DNA from: Thermoplasmata archaeon
GTDB lineage: Archaea; Thermoplasmatota; E2; DHVEG-1
Length of the DNA stretch: 21,639 nucleotides
Direction of reading: 5' to 3'
Assembly: GCA_003651045.1 (NCBI GenBank)
Contig: QMTJ01000004.1
Location: forward strand, 1-21,639
Shown here: positions 8,408 through 15,251 of the stretch, in pieces
Numbering within the stretch: position 1 is the stretch's first letter
How the letters are laid out: the number at the start of each line of letters is the position of its first letter
The notes under the pieces: model-generated
The model's input: only the letters and a program-made list of their open reading frames with translations
What the model was told of the DNA's origin: nothing
Database searches by the model: none
Position numbers and translations under genes: made by a program

Positions 8408-8447
8408 TACCACGTTAGTTATTGTCAAGCAATATACTGATGTGGTA
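8408..8447 (+). promoter_or_regulatory. Long hairpin in the leader of the beta-helix gene
   Basis: The left arm TACCACGTTAGTTATTG (8408-8424) pairs with CAATATACTGATGTGGTA (8430-8447) through a 5-nt loop TCAAG. There are 17 pairs, two of them G-U, and one bulged T at 8435. The last paired base is the A of the first possible ATG. The element fills almost the whole predicted 5' leader and no Shine-Dalgarno is visible in it, so it may control translation. It could also be a DNA operator. Confidence 0.5.
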
Positions 8448-9475
8448 TGGTAAAGATGGAGAGAAGGATTAAAAGAACCATGTTAACAGTAGCAATATTT
8501 CTATTAGCACAGATAATAGTAGTAACTTTAAACGTTAACGCGATGCAGGTCACTCAGGGAAATAATGGAAAACATTTTTTAATAGTCGATAAAAACAATG
8601 AAAACTGTTATAAAACCATACAGGAAGCAATAGATAATGTATCAACTAACTCAACCATATACATTAAAAAAGGAGAATACTCTGAGGTACTTTATATTAA
8701 AAAAACTATAACCCTTATTGGTGAGGATAGGGATGCTACTCTAATAAAACCGGTTTCAGGTAAGAACAAATACGCTATCTATATAGGGGTTTTAGGGGTC
8801 ACTATTGAAAACCTAAGTATTATAAATAAAGCCCCTGGCCTCTACACCACAGGTTTAAGAATAGCAGCATCAAACACTAAAATATATAATTGCAACATCT
8901 ACAATACACCCATAGGTATAACAATATGGACATCGAACAATAGTATAGAAAACTGTAAATTCTGGAACTGCAAAGACGAAGGAATAGCACTCGTTGGAAG
9001 TAGTTACTCAAAATGTGAAAACAACAGAATAATAAACTGCACCTTTTACGAAAACACTGATGGTATAGAACTACAATACGCCTCACATAACATTATCAGT
9101 AGATGCATGTTTTTCAACAACACACATAGTGGAATAGACGCAATAGCTAAATTAAACAATGACAACACTATCTCCAACTGTAAAATCTACAACAACGTAG
9201 CATATGGAATCTATCTATCTGACGCATCAAACAACAAAATAATAAACTGCGTACTCTCAAACAACCCTGATGGAAACCTCAACATAGATAAAAACTCTAA
9301 CAACAACCAAATAATAACCAATAACAATATCATCGAGGAAAAAAACCATGAAACCATGAACAACGGAATAAATAAAAAAACATCAAAAAGAAACATACTA
9401 CTAAACTTTTTCACCAACATATACAAAACACAATTCAATAGAATCAATAAAATTTTTGAAATACTTAATTTTTAA
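8447..9475 (+). CDS. Secreted right-handed beta-helix (PbH1/NosD-like) protein
   Basis: The 342-residue protein has an N-terminal signal sequence: a basic MVKMERRIKRT, then a hydrophobic stretch at about 12-28, with likely cleavage after NVNA near residue 32. The FKTIQEAIDNV-type opening (CYKTIQEAIDNVSTNSTIYIKKGEYSE) and GEDRDATLIKP are typical at the start of pectate-lyase-like beta-helices. Repeats of about 22-26 residues rich in Asn, Ile and Cys run from about 135 to 290 (NCNIYNTPIGI, NCKFWNCKDEGI, NCTFYENTDGI, RCMFFNNTHSGI, NCKIYNNVAYGI, NCVLSNNPDG). The fold is clear but the ligand is not; such proteins bind or cleave polysaccharide, or form surface structures. ATGs at 8447, 8456 and 8480 are all possible starts. 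The C-terminal tail after KKTSKRN is amphipathic and resembles the tail of the C25 peptidase. Confidence 0.85.
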   Translation: MVKMERRIKRTMLTVAIFLLAQIIVVTLNVNAMQVTQGNNGKHFLIVDKNNENCYKTIQEAIDNVSTNSTIYIKKGEYSEVLYIKKTITLIGEDRDATLIKPVSGKNKYAIYIGVLGVTIENLSIINKAPGLYTTGLRIAASNTKIYNCNIYNTPIGITIWTSNNSIENCKFWNCKDEGIALVGSSYSKCENNRIINCTFYENTDGIELQYASHNIISRCMFFNNTHSGIDAIAKLNNDNTISNCKIYNNVAYGIYLSDASNNKIINCVLSNNPDGNLNIDKNSNNNQIITNNNIIEEKNHETMNNGINKKTSKRNILLNFFTNIYKTQFNRINKIFEILNF

Positions 9476-9545
9476 AGAAAAGTATAAGTTCTAATAATTT
9501 ATTCAACTTTTTTGGAACTAGGAGAAAGAAAAAAAGGGATAAAAT

Positions 9546-10190
9546 ATGAGTAAAGATAAAATCAACATTAAACTTGAAGTATGCAGAGATAACACTTCAG
9601 GTAAACTAACTATTATGGCGCATTTCGATGCAAAAGCACCAAATGTGATAATAGATAAAAACGGGTATTCCTGGATGCCCACTATAGAAGAAAAAAATCT
9701 GTTAACCGAGGCATTTGAACTCATAACACCCATCTCGTATACAAAACCATCAACATCAAATACCTACAACACCATAAAAGAAGAAAAACCAACACCTGAA
9801 CCAGCGATACGTGAAGAAACACCTACCTCTTTAGAAACTGAACCAAAAACAGAAGAAAAACCTATCAATAACAATGATATGCCACCTCTGGAGAAAACAA
9901 ATGATGAACCTGTAGTATTTGAAGTCACAGAAGAAAAAATAGAAAAAGATATCGATGAAAAACTAGGACAGGAAGCATCAAAAACCACAGGTTCAGAAAC
10001 AACTACAACAAAAGAAAAAGAAGAAGGGGGAGAGGAAAAAATCATAGTCGAAGCAGATTCAGAAGCAATCGAAGCAGCATTAAAAAAACATATTGAAAAA
10101 GATAAAGACGACTCATTTGTTGAGGTAGATGAACAAACCATTATTGATAAGGTTTTAAATCAAAAAAAGAAAGGTAAATGGAGACGTTAA
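9546..10190 (+). CDS. Acidic low-complexity protein of unknown function
   Basis: I do not recognise a family. The 214-residue protein has three parts. An ordered-looking N-terminal segment (1 to about 62) is predicted beta/alpha: INIKLEVCRDNTSGKLTIMAHFDAKA. A Glu/Lys/Thr/Pro-rich stretch (about 70-160) is almost certainly disordered. The C-terminal segment contains IIVEADSEAIEAALKKHIEK and VDEQTIIDKVLNQ, looks helical, and ends in the very basic KKKGKWRR. An AGGAGAAAG element lies about 20 nt upstream and GGGATA 9 nt upstream. No signal peptide or membrane segment is seen. The basic tail and acidic linker would suit a nucleic-acid- or ribosome-associated protein, but this is speculation. It converges on the VOC gene 10 bp downstream. 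Confidence 0.75.
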   Translation: MSKDKINIKLEVCRDNTSGKLTIMAHFDAKAPNVIIDKNGYSWMPTIEEKNLLTEAFELITPISYTKPSTSNTYNTIKEEKPTPEPAIREETPTSLETEPKTEEKPINNNDMPPLEKTNDEPVVFEVTEEKIEKDIDEKLGQEASKTTGSETTTTKEKEEGGEEKIIVEADSEAIEAALKKHIEKDKDDSFVEVDEQTIIDKVLNQKKKGKWRR

Positions 10191-10200
10191 AAAAAACCAT

Positions 10201-10626
10201 TTATTTTTCTCCTGTTTCTTTTACATCCTTCTTTTTCTCTTTAACTTCAAAAAGATTACCTGAAAAATCTTTTATAAATAACAAAGTTTTTCCATTTCTC
10301 TCTATAAACAAGGGTTTGACACCATACATTCTGCAGTGTTTTACAAAATCCTCCTGGTTATCAACCTCTATACATACGTGTTCAAAACCATGATCTAAAG
10401 GTTTTTTTGTTATAAAAATTTCAAATACTATATCTCTGTTTCCAAACACATATGCCTGTACTTGTTCCTCGACGTTAAATATTTGTTTCGATAAAACCTT
10501 AGTTAACGTAAATGTTTTCAATAATTCCAGTTCTAAAACTTTTTTATAAAAAACCATTGTTTTTTCTACGTTATTGCATTGTAATGCAACATGTTTCAAT
10601 GACATTTTTTTTCTCAGAGGTAACAT
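10201..10626 (-). CDS. VOC/glyoxalase-fold metalloprotein
   Basis: This is a small vicinal-oxygen-chelate protein with two paired beta-alpha-beta-beta-beta modules. Counting from MSLKHVAL, the four expected metal ligands are His5, Glu62 (VFEIF), His76 (FEHVCIEV) and Glu120 (LFEVKE). The 134-residue length and the H-E-H-E pattern resemble glyoxalase I, but the family also covers epimerases and dioxygenases, so lactoylglutathione lyase activity is not claimed. The start is ambiguous. ATG at 10626 has GAGGAGGG immediately before it, and ATG at 10605 gives the canonical N-terminus but lies about 21 nt from that Shine-Dalgarno. A TATA-like CTTATACC near 10688 is compatible with either. It lies downstream of kbl on the same strand and converges on the acidic-protein gene. 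Confidence 0.8.
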   Translation of the reverse strand: MLPLRKKMSLKHVALQCNNVEKTMVFYKKVLELELLKTFTLTKVLSKQIFNVEEQVQAYVFGNRDIVFEIFITKKPLDHGFEHVCIEVDNQEDFVKHCRMYGVKPLFIERNGKTLLFIKDFSGNLFEVKEKKKDVKETGEK

Positions 10627-10735
10627 CCCTCCTCTTCTTAATTTTGTAAAATTTTTTTTGAAGTCCACCTTACCGCAACAATAGGTATAAGAGATTTTGT
10701 TTTAAAATCAATGGGAAAAAAGAAGAAAGTTTTTT

Positions 10736-11917
10736 CTAGACAAGTTTTAATTTTGTACTTAGTTTCTCATAAGCACTCAATATTTTATCTAAATCCTCAC
10801 GGGTCATACCCGCGTTCATTTGATTCCTAATCCTTGCTTTGTCTCTCGCTACCATTGGAAACACAATAGCTAACGCGAAAATCCCTTCTTTGTAAAGGTT
10901 CTCAGCTAATTCTTTAGCTTTTTTACTGTCACCGACTATAGCTGGTATTATAGGCGTCTGACTGTAACCTGTGTCGAAACCAAGGCTTTCAATTTCTTTT
11001 TTGAAATACCTTGTGTTATCCCATAGTTTTTTAACCCTCTCTGGTTCTTCTTCTACTACTTCTAAAGCTGCGATATTAGCAGCAGCAACATGTGGCGGAA
11101 ATGCTGCACTAAGTAACCATGTACGTGCAGTGTTATATGCGAACTTGATTAAACTCTCACTACCAGCCAACATACCACCGAAACTACCAAATGCTTTTGA
11201 AAAAGTTCCAACTTGGAAATCTATTTTTTTCTCTAAATCAAACTCTCTACCTATACCATGTCCATCTCCTAGTACTCCTTCACCATGTGCATCATCCACG
11301 TAAACCATTGCACCATATTCCTCAGCGAGTTTACAGATTTCATCCATCTTGGCTATGTCACCATCCATACTGAACACGCCATCTGTTAAAATTATGGCTC
11401 TACGATAGTTTTTCTTATCAGCATCCTGAAGTACTTTTTCTAACTCACCCATATTTGAATGGCTATAGATTGCTCTATCTGCTTTAGTTAATCTAACTCC
11501 ATCGATTATACTACCATGGTTTAGTTCATCAGAAATCAAGATATCTCCTTTACCTGCTAGTTGAGGTATAACACCAGCATTCACAGCGAAACCTGTTTGA
11601 AAAGTCACAGCATCTTCAGTGTTTTTAAACTCAGCTATTTTCCTATATAGTTTTTGATGTATATCCATAGTACCAGCGATTGACCAATCAGATCCAGCAC
11701 CTGCACCATATCTCTCTATTGCTTTCATAGCAGCTTCTTTCAACTTAGGATGATTAGCTAAATTCAAATAATTATTAGAAGCTAACATTATACATTCTTT
11801 CCCTTCAACATTAACATGTACATCTGATGGACCTAGTAAATCTCTTATAACCCATGTGTATCCTTTTTCCTCTAACTCTTTATATTCTCTCTCTAAAAAC
11901 TCTGTTTTTTCTTTCAT
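10736..11917 (-). CDS. kbl: Glycine C-acetyltransferase (2-amino-3-ketobutyrate CoA ligase)
   Basis: This PLP enzyme of the alpha-oxoamine synthase family interconverts 2-amino-3-oxobutyrate plus CoA with glycine plus acetyl-CoA, the second step of threonine breakdown through threonine dehydrogenase. The 393-residue length is standard. Visible features are NNYLNLANHPKL (48-59), GAGAGSDWSIAGT, SDELNHGSIIDG with the PLP-stacking His134, the Asp/His pair in YVDDAHGEGVLG (206-217), and the Schiff-base Lys241 in GTFSKAFGSFGG. The sequence agrees better with KBL than with BioF or HemA. The start at 11917 has GGGAGG 12 nt upstream; a TTG 30 nt earlier would extend the protein without family support. 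It follows the NAD kinase-like gene by 62 bp on the same strand. No threonine dehydrogenase gene is in the window. Confidence 0.9.
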   Translation of the reverse strand: MKEKTEFLEREYKELEEKGYTWVIRDLLGPSDVHVNVEGKECIMLASNNYLNLANHPKLKEAAMKAIERYGAGAGSDWSIAGTMDIHQKLYRKIAEFKNTEDAVTFQTGFAVNAGVIPQLAGKGDILISDELNHGSIIDGVRLTKADRAIYSHSNMGELEKVLQDADKKNYRRAIILTDGVFSMDGDIAKMDEICKLAEEYGAMVYVDDAHGEGVLGDGHGIGREFDLEKKIDFQVGTFSKAFGSFGGMLAGSESLIKFAYNTARTWLLSAAFPPHVAAANIAALEVVEEEPERVKKLWDNTRYFKKEIESLGFDTGYSQTPIIPAIVGDSKKAKELAENLYKEGIFALAIVFPMVARDKARIRNQMNAGMTREDLDKILSAYEKLSTKLKLV

Positions 11918-11979
11918 AAAACATCTTCGCCTCCCAAGATAAACCAAATTCTTTTTTTTACTGAAATATAAGGAGAATA

Positions 11980-13125
11980 TTAAAAGTTGTTGGTCTGAAT
12001 CCGTACTACTCTACTAAGCTTATACCCGATAACTACCATCATATACTCTTTCTCAGCGAACTCATGATCAAGTTGTTTATCACCAGTATCAACACGGATA
12101 ACCGGAGTAGATATAAGTTTCGAGGGTGTCGAAACAACAATTATATTATCTAAACCAATTCTCTTTATAACCCTTGGACTTAGCTGAAGGTTTCCACGTC
12201 CAAGTATGAAACCCTGTGCACCAATAGGACTAAGAATAACCTTAGCCTTAGGATGTTTATCTAAAACCCTCAGTAAACCCTCCTCATTTAAATCCTTACC
12301 AACAAGTTTTTTCTTATACACCGCATCAATACCAAGGAGCGTGTTTTCAACACCTATCTTTTTAGCGATATAATCAATAGTCCCGCCTGATCCAAAGATG
12401 TACAAATAATCAGGATGCATATTCATCTCATCAGCTATATGCTCAGATAGTTCATCTTTGATTTCATCATCAGAAACAGATTTAAAAACAGTTTTACCAA
12501 CTTGAACATATGTAGGCTCTATAATACCCTTCGCTACTCCAAAAATACGTATATTCCATTCACCTTTACGATATTTTTCTTCATCGAGATCAAGTATTTC
12601 TACATCACCAATTGTTAAACGTTTATTCACAAACTCATGTAACATCTTGGCAGAAGCACTTGTGTTAATACCAAAAACCCCTGAATGCATTTTAACACCA
12701 GAGGGTATACCAAGAACCGGTGTTTTATCTTTCACTACTTCAAAGATATCCCTAGCTGTACCATCACCACCGCAGAAAAAAACCAAATCAACATTTTCTT
12801 CTAAAAACTTTTTACAAACCTTTTTTGTATCCTCAGCAGTCGTCCCTATTTCACCTGATTTTAAAAAATAAACTATCTTTATATCTTTAACACCTGCTTT
12901 TTTAAGTTCATCCTCTCCCATAACACCAGAACAAGTAAACCATTTAACATCCCCTTCATGATGCATACTTAGAAATTCTTTAACAGCCTGTTCAGCTTTA
13001 ATAGGTGCTACTGGCCTGGCACCAAGTTCTTCTGCTTTTTTTACAACACCATCTGTACCTTTAAGACCTACACGTCCACCCATACCAGCTACGGGGTTAA
13101 CTATGAAACCTATCTTCGACGTCAT
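11980..13125 (-). CDS. ATP-NAD kinase / AcoX family protein
   Basis: This is a 381-residue member of the COG3199 branch of NAD kinases, which is longer than classical NadK and often annotated AcoX-like. The opening KIGFIVNPVAGMGGRVGLKGTDG (4-26) is highly typical. The NAD kinase motif GGDGTARD is at 119-126, followed by GIPSGVKMHSGVFGINT (139-155), which matches the family's substrate-binding loop. A later segment has SPIGAQGFILGRGNLQLSPRV, another signature of this branch. It should phosphorylate NAD to NADP using ATP or polyphosphate, but activity within this branch is poorly settled. AAGG lies about 7 nt before the ATG. A TATA-like box at 13174-13183 and a perfect palindrome at 13145-13160 sit in its promoter. 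kbl follows, so a joint role around threonine/glycine redox metabolism is possible. Confidence 0.85.
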   Translation of the reverse strand: MTSKIGFIVNPVAGMGGRVGLKGTDGVVKKAEELGARPVAPIKAEQAVKEFLSMHHEGDVKWFTCSGVMGEDELKKAGVKDIKIVYFLKSGEIGTTAEDTKKVCKKFLEENVDLVFFCGGDGTARDIFEVVKDKTPVLGIPSGVKMHSGVFGINTSASAKMLHEFVNKRLTIGDVEILDLDEEKYRKGEWNIRIFGVAKGIIEPTYVQVGKTVFKSVSDDEIKDELSEHIADEMNMHPDYLYIFGSGGTIDYIAKKIGVENTLLGIDAVYKKKLVGKDLNEEGLLRVLDKHPKAKVILSPIGAQGFILGRGNLQLSPRVIKRIGLDNIIVVSTPSKLISTPVIRVDTGDKQLDHEFAEKEYMMVVIGYKLSRVVRIQTNNF

Positions 13126-13144
13126 AAAAAAACCTTTTGAAACC

Positions 13145-13160
13145 TCTTCTTTTTAGAAGA
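13145..13160. promoter_or_regulatory. Palindrome at the predicted start site of the NAD kinase-like gene
   Basis: TCTTCT and AGAAGA are perfect 6-bp arms around a T4 spacer. Minus-strand transcription from the TATA-like TTTAAATATA (13174-13183) should begin near 13151, inside this element. That is where archaeal repressors often bind. A leader hairpin is the alternative reading. Confidence 0.35.
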
Positions 13161-13225
13161 CTAACAAAAAACCTATATTTAAACACAACACATATGAAGA
13201 AAAAAAAATGAAAGATTTTTTTGGA

Positions 13226-13262
13226 GCTGACATTTAACCAAAAAAATAATTTTTTTGTCAGC
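13226..13262. other. Bulged hairpin in the gap before the NAD kinase-like gene
   Basis: GCTGAC (13226-13231) and GTCAGC (13257-13262) are inverted, and an inner CAAAAAAA/TTTTTTTG stem lies between them with a TAA loop and an unpaired 7-8 nt bulge. No T run follows on either strand, so a plain terminator is unlikely. The gap 13126-13318 has no gene. Confidence 0.3.
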
Positions 13263-13318
13263 CCAAAAATTTTAATTACAACAGAGTTAACAAAAAAACC
13301 GTTTTCCCCTATTTTTTT

Positions 13319-13504
13319 TTATTTTTTCTTTAGATACGGGAGACCAGTTCTTTTATTAACACCAACAGTGTAACCACTGGGGAGATCACATGGTGTACCA
13401 CTCTTAGGTTTTCTTTTACTAAAGAAATAAATTGTTTGTATTCTCCCACCTTTAAGTTTTACATCTCGCGTATATAATGTCCAACCATCATGAACATATG
13501 CCAT
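13319..13504 (-). CDS. Small conserved-looking protein (61 aa)
   Basis: The product starts MAYVHDGWTLYTRDVKLKGG and contains IQTIYFFSKRKPKSGTPCDLP followed by GYTVGVNKRTGLPYLKKK. I recall similar short archaeal proteins with this TIYFFS-R-PK-GTPCD-P pattern but no assigned function. The segment looks like a compact beta-sheet fold, basic overall (many Lys/Arg), with one cysteine, no membrane segment and no zinc knuckle. GGAGG stands 11 nt before the ATG at 13504. A TTG 18 nt upstream overlaps that Shine-Dalgarno and is not preferred. The gene stands alone between the radA and NAD kinase-like genes, all on the minus strand. The basic charge suggests nucleic-acid contact; this is inference. Confidence 0.75.
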   Translation of the reverse strand: MAYVHDGWTLYTRDVKLKGGRIQTIYFFSKRKPKSGTPCDLPSGYTVGVNKRTGLPYLKKK

Positions 13505-13611
13505 TTTAAACTCTACCTCCAAGAGATAGAATGTTTATCTTTACATTTAAGTTTTTCTTTTTATATACTTTAAAATACCCTTAGGAATAGGGTTTTATTT
13601 TACTTGTTTTT

Positions 13612-14568
13612 TTAGTCTCTAATCCCTTTGTCAGTGATGGTGAAAACAGCTTCTCCTTCTGGTAGATGAGGTGAATCAATAAGTCTCGCTATCCGTTTAG
13701 GACCTTTACTTTTACGTAGGTATATCCTAAAAGTAGCGGTATGACCTACTATATGTCCACCTATCGGCCTGGTAGGGTCACCGAAGAATGCATCTGGTTT
13801 AGCAGCTACTTGGTTAGTCACGCATACTACACCATTGTTAAGGTCACTCCATCTAAGGAGGTCATGCATGTGTTTATTCAATTTCTGCTGTCTATCAGCA
13901 AGTGCTCCTCTACCGACATACTCAGCACGGAAATGAGCTGTGAGTGAATCCACAACAAGTAAACGCGCTGGTACTTCTTTAGAAAGCTCTCTAACTTTGT
14001 CTACAAGAAGCATCTGATGACTAGAATTATACGCTCGGGCGACATGGATTTTAGAAAGTGTTTCATCTGGATCTAAATCGTAGGCTTCAGCCATTTGAAT
14101 TATACGTTCAGGTCTAAACGTGTTCTCCGTATCGATATAAAACGCATGCCCGTTCAACCCTCCTTTTTCTTCTGGTAACTGTACAACTACGCAGAGTTGA
14201 TGAGCTATCTGTGTTTTACCGGAGCCATATTCACCAAACAACTCTATAATCGCTTGTGATTCAAAACCTCCACCAAGTAGTTCATCAAATGTTTTTGAAC
14301 CAGATGTAAGACGACCAATTTTCGCTCTTTTTTCAAGTAATGTTTTACCTGTTTCGAAACCACCTATATCTGCTTGTTTCCTAGCGTTTAATATAATCTT
14401 CGAAGCTGTTGATTCACCAATCTCCGCTGCATCAGCTAATTCAGAGGGAGAAGATACAGCTATACTAAGTATATCCACGTATCCGGAATCCCGTAGTTTC
14501 TCAGCAGTAGCTGGTCCTACACCAGGTAGTTTGCTAATGTCATCATCATATATGTTGTCTTCCTCCAT
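13612..14568 (-). CDS. radA: DNA repair and recombination protein RadA
   Basis: RadA is the archaeal Rad51/RecA recombinase that forms filaments on single-stranded DNA and performs strand exchange. The 318 residues match the family. An N-terminal helix-hairpin-helix domain (KLPGVGPATAEKLRDSGY, 13-30) is followed by the linker FETGKTLLEKRAKIGRLTSGSKTFDELLGGG. The ATPase core has Walker A GEYGSGKT (112-119) and Walker B LLVVD (203-207). DNA-binding loop sequences HFRAEYVGRGALADRQQKLNKH and NQVAAKPDAFFGDPTRPIGGHIVGH follow. Tyr replaces the more usual Phe in the Walker A GEFGSGKT. A weak AGGGG precedes the ATG. Its TATA element at 14606-14613 may be shared with the divergent mtrA operon. Confidence 0.95.
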   Translation of the reverse strand: MEEDNIYDDDISKLPGVGPATAEKLRDSGYVDILSIAVSSPSELADAAEIGESTASKIILNARKQADIGGFETGKTLLEKRAKIGRLTSGSKTFDELLGGGFESQAIIELFGEYGSGKTQIAHQLCVVVQLPEEKGGLNGHAFYIDTENTFRPERIIQMAEAYDLDPDETLSKIHVARAYNSSHQMLLVDKVRELSKEVPARLLVVDSLTAHFRAEYVGRGALADRQQKLNKHMHDLLRWSDLNNGVVCVTNQVAAKPDAFFGDPTRPIGGHIVGHTATFRIYLRKSKGPKRIARLIDSPHLPEGEAVFTITDKGIRD

Positions 14569-14605
14569 ATAAAACCCCTAACGTTTATACGTAAATCAAT
14601 AAACA

Positions 14606-14613
14606 TTTATAAA
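14606..14613. promoter_or_regulatory. Symmetric TATA element between radA and mtrA
   Basis: TTTATAAA is a perfect palindrome in the 92-bp divergent gap. From its centre, a start site about 26 bp away gives a leader near 15 nt for radA on the minus strand and about 25 nt for mtrA on the plus strand. No equally good second TATA box is present for either gene. Confidence 0.4.
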
Positions 14614-14660
14614 AGTGTGGTATGGTATACTAAAACTATTATATTTAAAATAGGGATATA

Positions 14661-15251
14661 ATGGACATAATGAACGATAATAACGTGGAATATTACCCAT
14701 GGGGTGGCGAGTTCACAGTATGTTCACCAACAAGTTGCGTTGCAGTAGTACTGTTAAACATTGATTATACTCCCTCCTGTGACAAGGTCGCGATATATGG
14801 TCATTTGAAAACCGAAAACATTGGAGTTGAAAAAATAGTTGCAAACGTTATATCAAACCCATATATCCGGTTTTTAATCATCTGCGGAGATGAAATCAGA
14901 GGACATAAATCAGGGGGTTCCCTTGTAGCTTTGAATAAAAACGGTATAGATAAAAACAATAGAATCAGAGACGCACCAGGGGCTATACCCTATATTGAAA
15001 ACTTGAATAGGGAAGCCATTGAACGTTTCCGTTCACAGATAGAAACCATTGATCTTATAGGTATTAAAAATGTTGATAAAATCAATAAAACCATTGATGA
15101 ATGTATAGAGAAAAAACCTTCGTCCTTTGGGAAACCATATATCGCGGTTAGAATCACTCCAGAAGCAGTAGCGTCTTTTAAAGATAAAAGAGCGTTACAT
15201 TCAAAAATCATAATAGATTACATGGGTAAAGTTAAAAAAAGAAAAGGGTAG
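14661..15251 (+). CDS. mtrA: Soluble MtrA-type corrinoid protein
   Basis: This is a homologue of tetrahydromethanopterin S-methyltransferase subunit A, the corrinoid carrier of the methanogen Mtr complex. Matching stretches are the opening SPTSCVAVVLL, KTENIGVEKIVANVISNPYIRFLIICG (50-76), GHKSGGS (81-87) and DAPGAIPYIENLNREAIERF. His82 in the GHxxG context corresponds to the lower axial cobalt ligand (His84 in Methanothermobacter). The protein is 196 residues and lacks the C-terminal transmembrane anchor of the ~240-residue methanogen protein; it ends in a basic, hydrophilic tail. It should therefore be cytosolic. The stop codon directly abuts the mtrH ATG. AGGG lies 5 nt before the chosen ATG; a second ATG three codons later is less well placed. 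It probably carries the methyl group between MtrH and the MetE-type enzyme. Confidence 0.9.
   Translation: MDIMNDNNVEYYPWGGEFTVCSPTSCVAVVLLNIDYTPSCDKVAIYGHLKTENIGVEKIVANVISNPYIRFLIICGDEIRGHKSGGSLVALNKNGIDKNNRIRDAPGAIPYIENLNREAIERFRSQIETIDLIGIKNVDKINKTIDECIEKKPSSFGKPYIAVRITPEAVASFKDKRALHSKIIIDYMGKVKKRKG

Noticed and set aside
8441..8452. 12-bp match TGTGGTATGGTA also at 14616-14627, both near promoters
   Set aside because: Matches of this length are expected by chance in AT-rich sequence of this size, and the positions relative to the TATA boxes differ.
9764..10141. Minus-strand 125-codon frame rich in Ser and Val
   Set aside because: It is the mirror of the Glu/Lys/Thr-rich linker of the plus-strand gene, which has the start signals.
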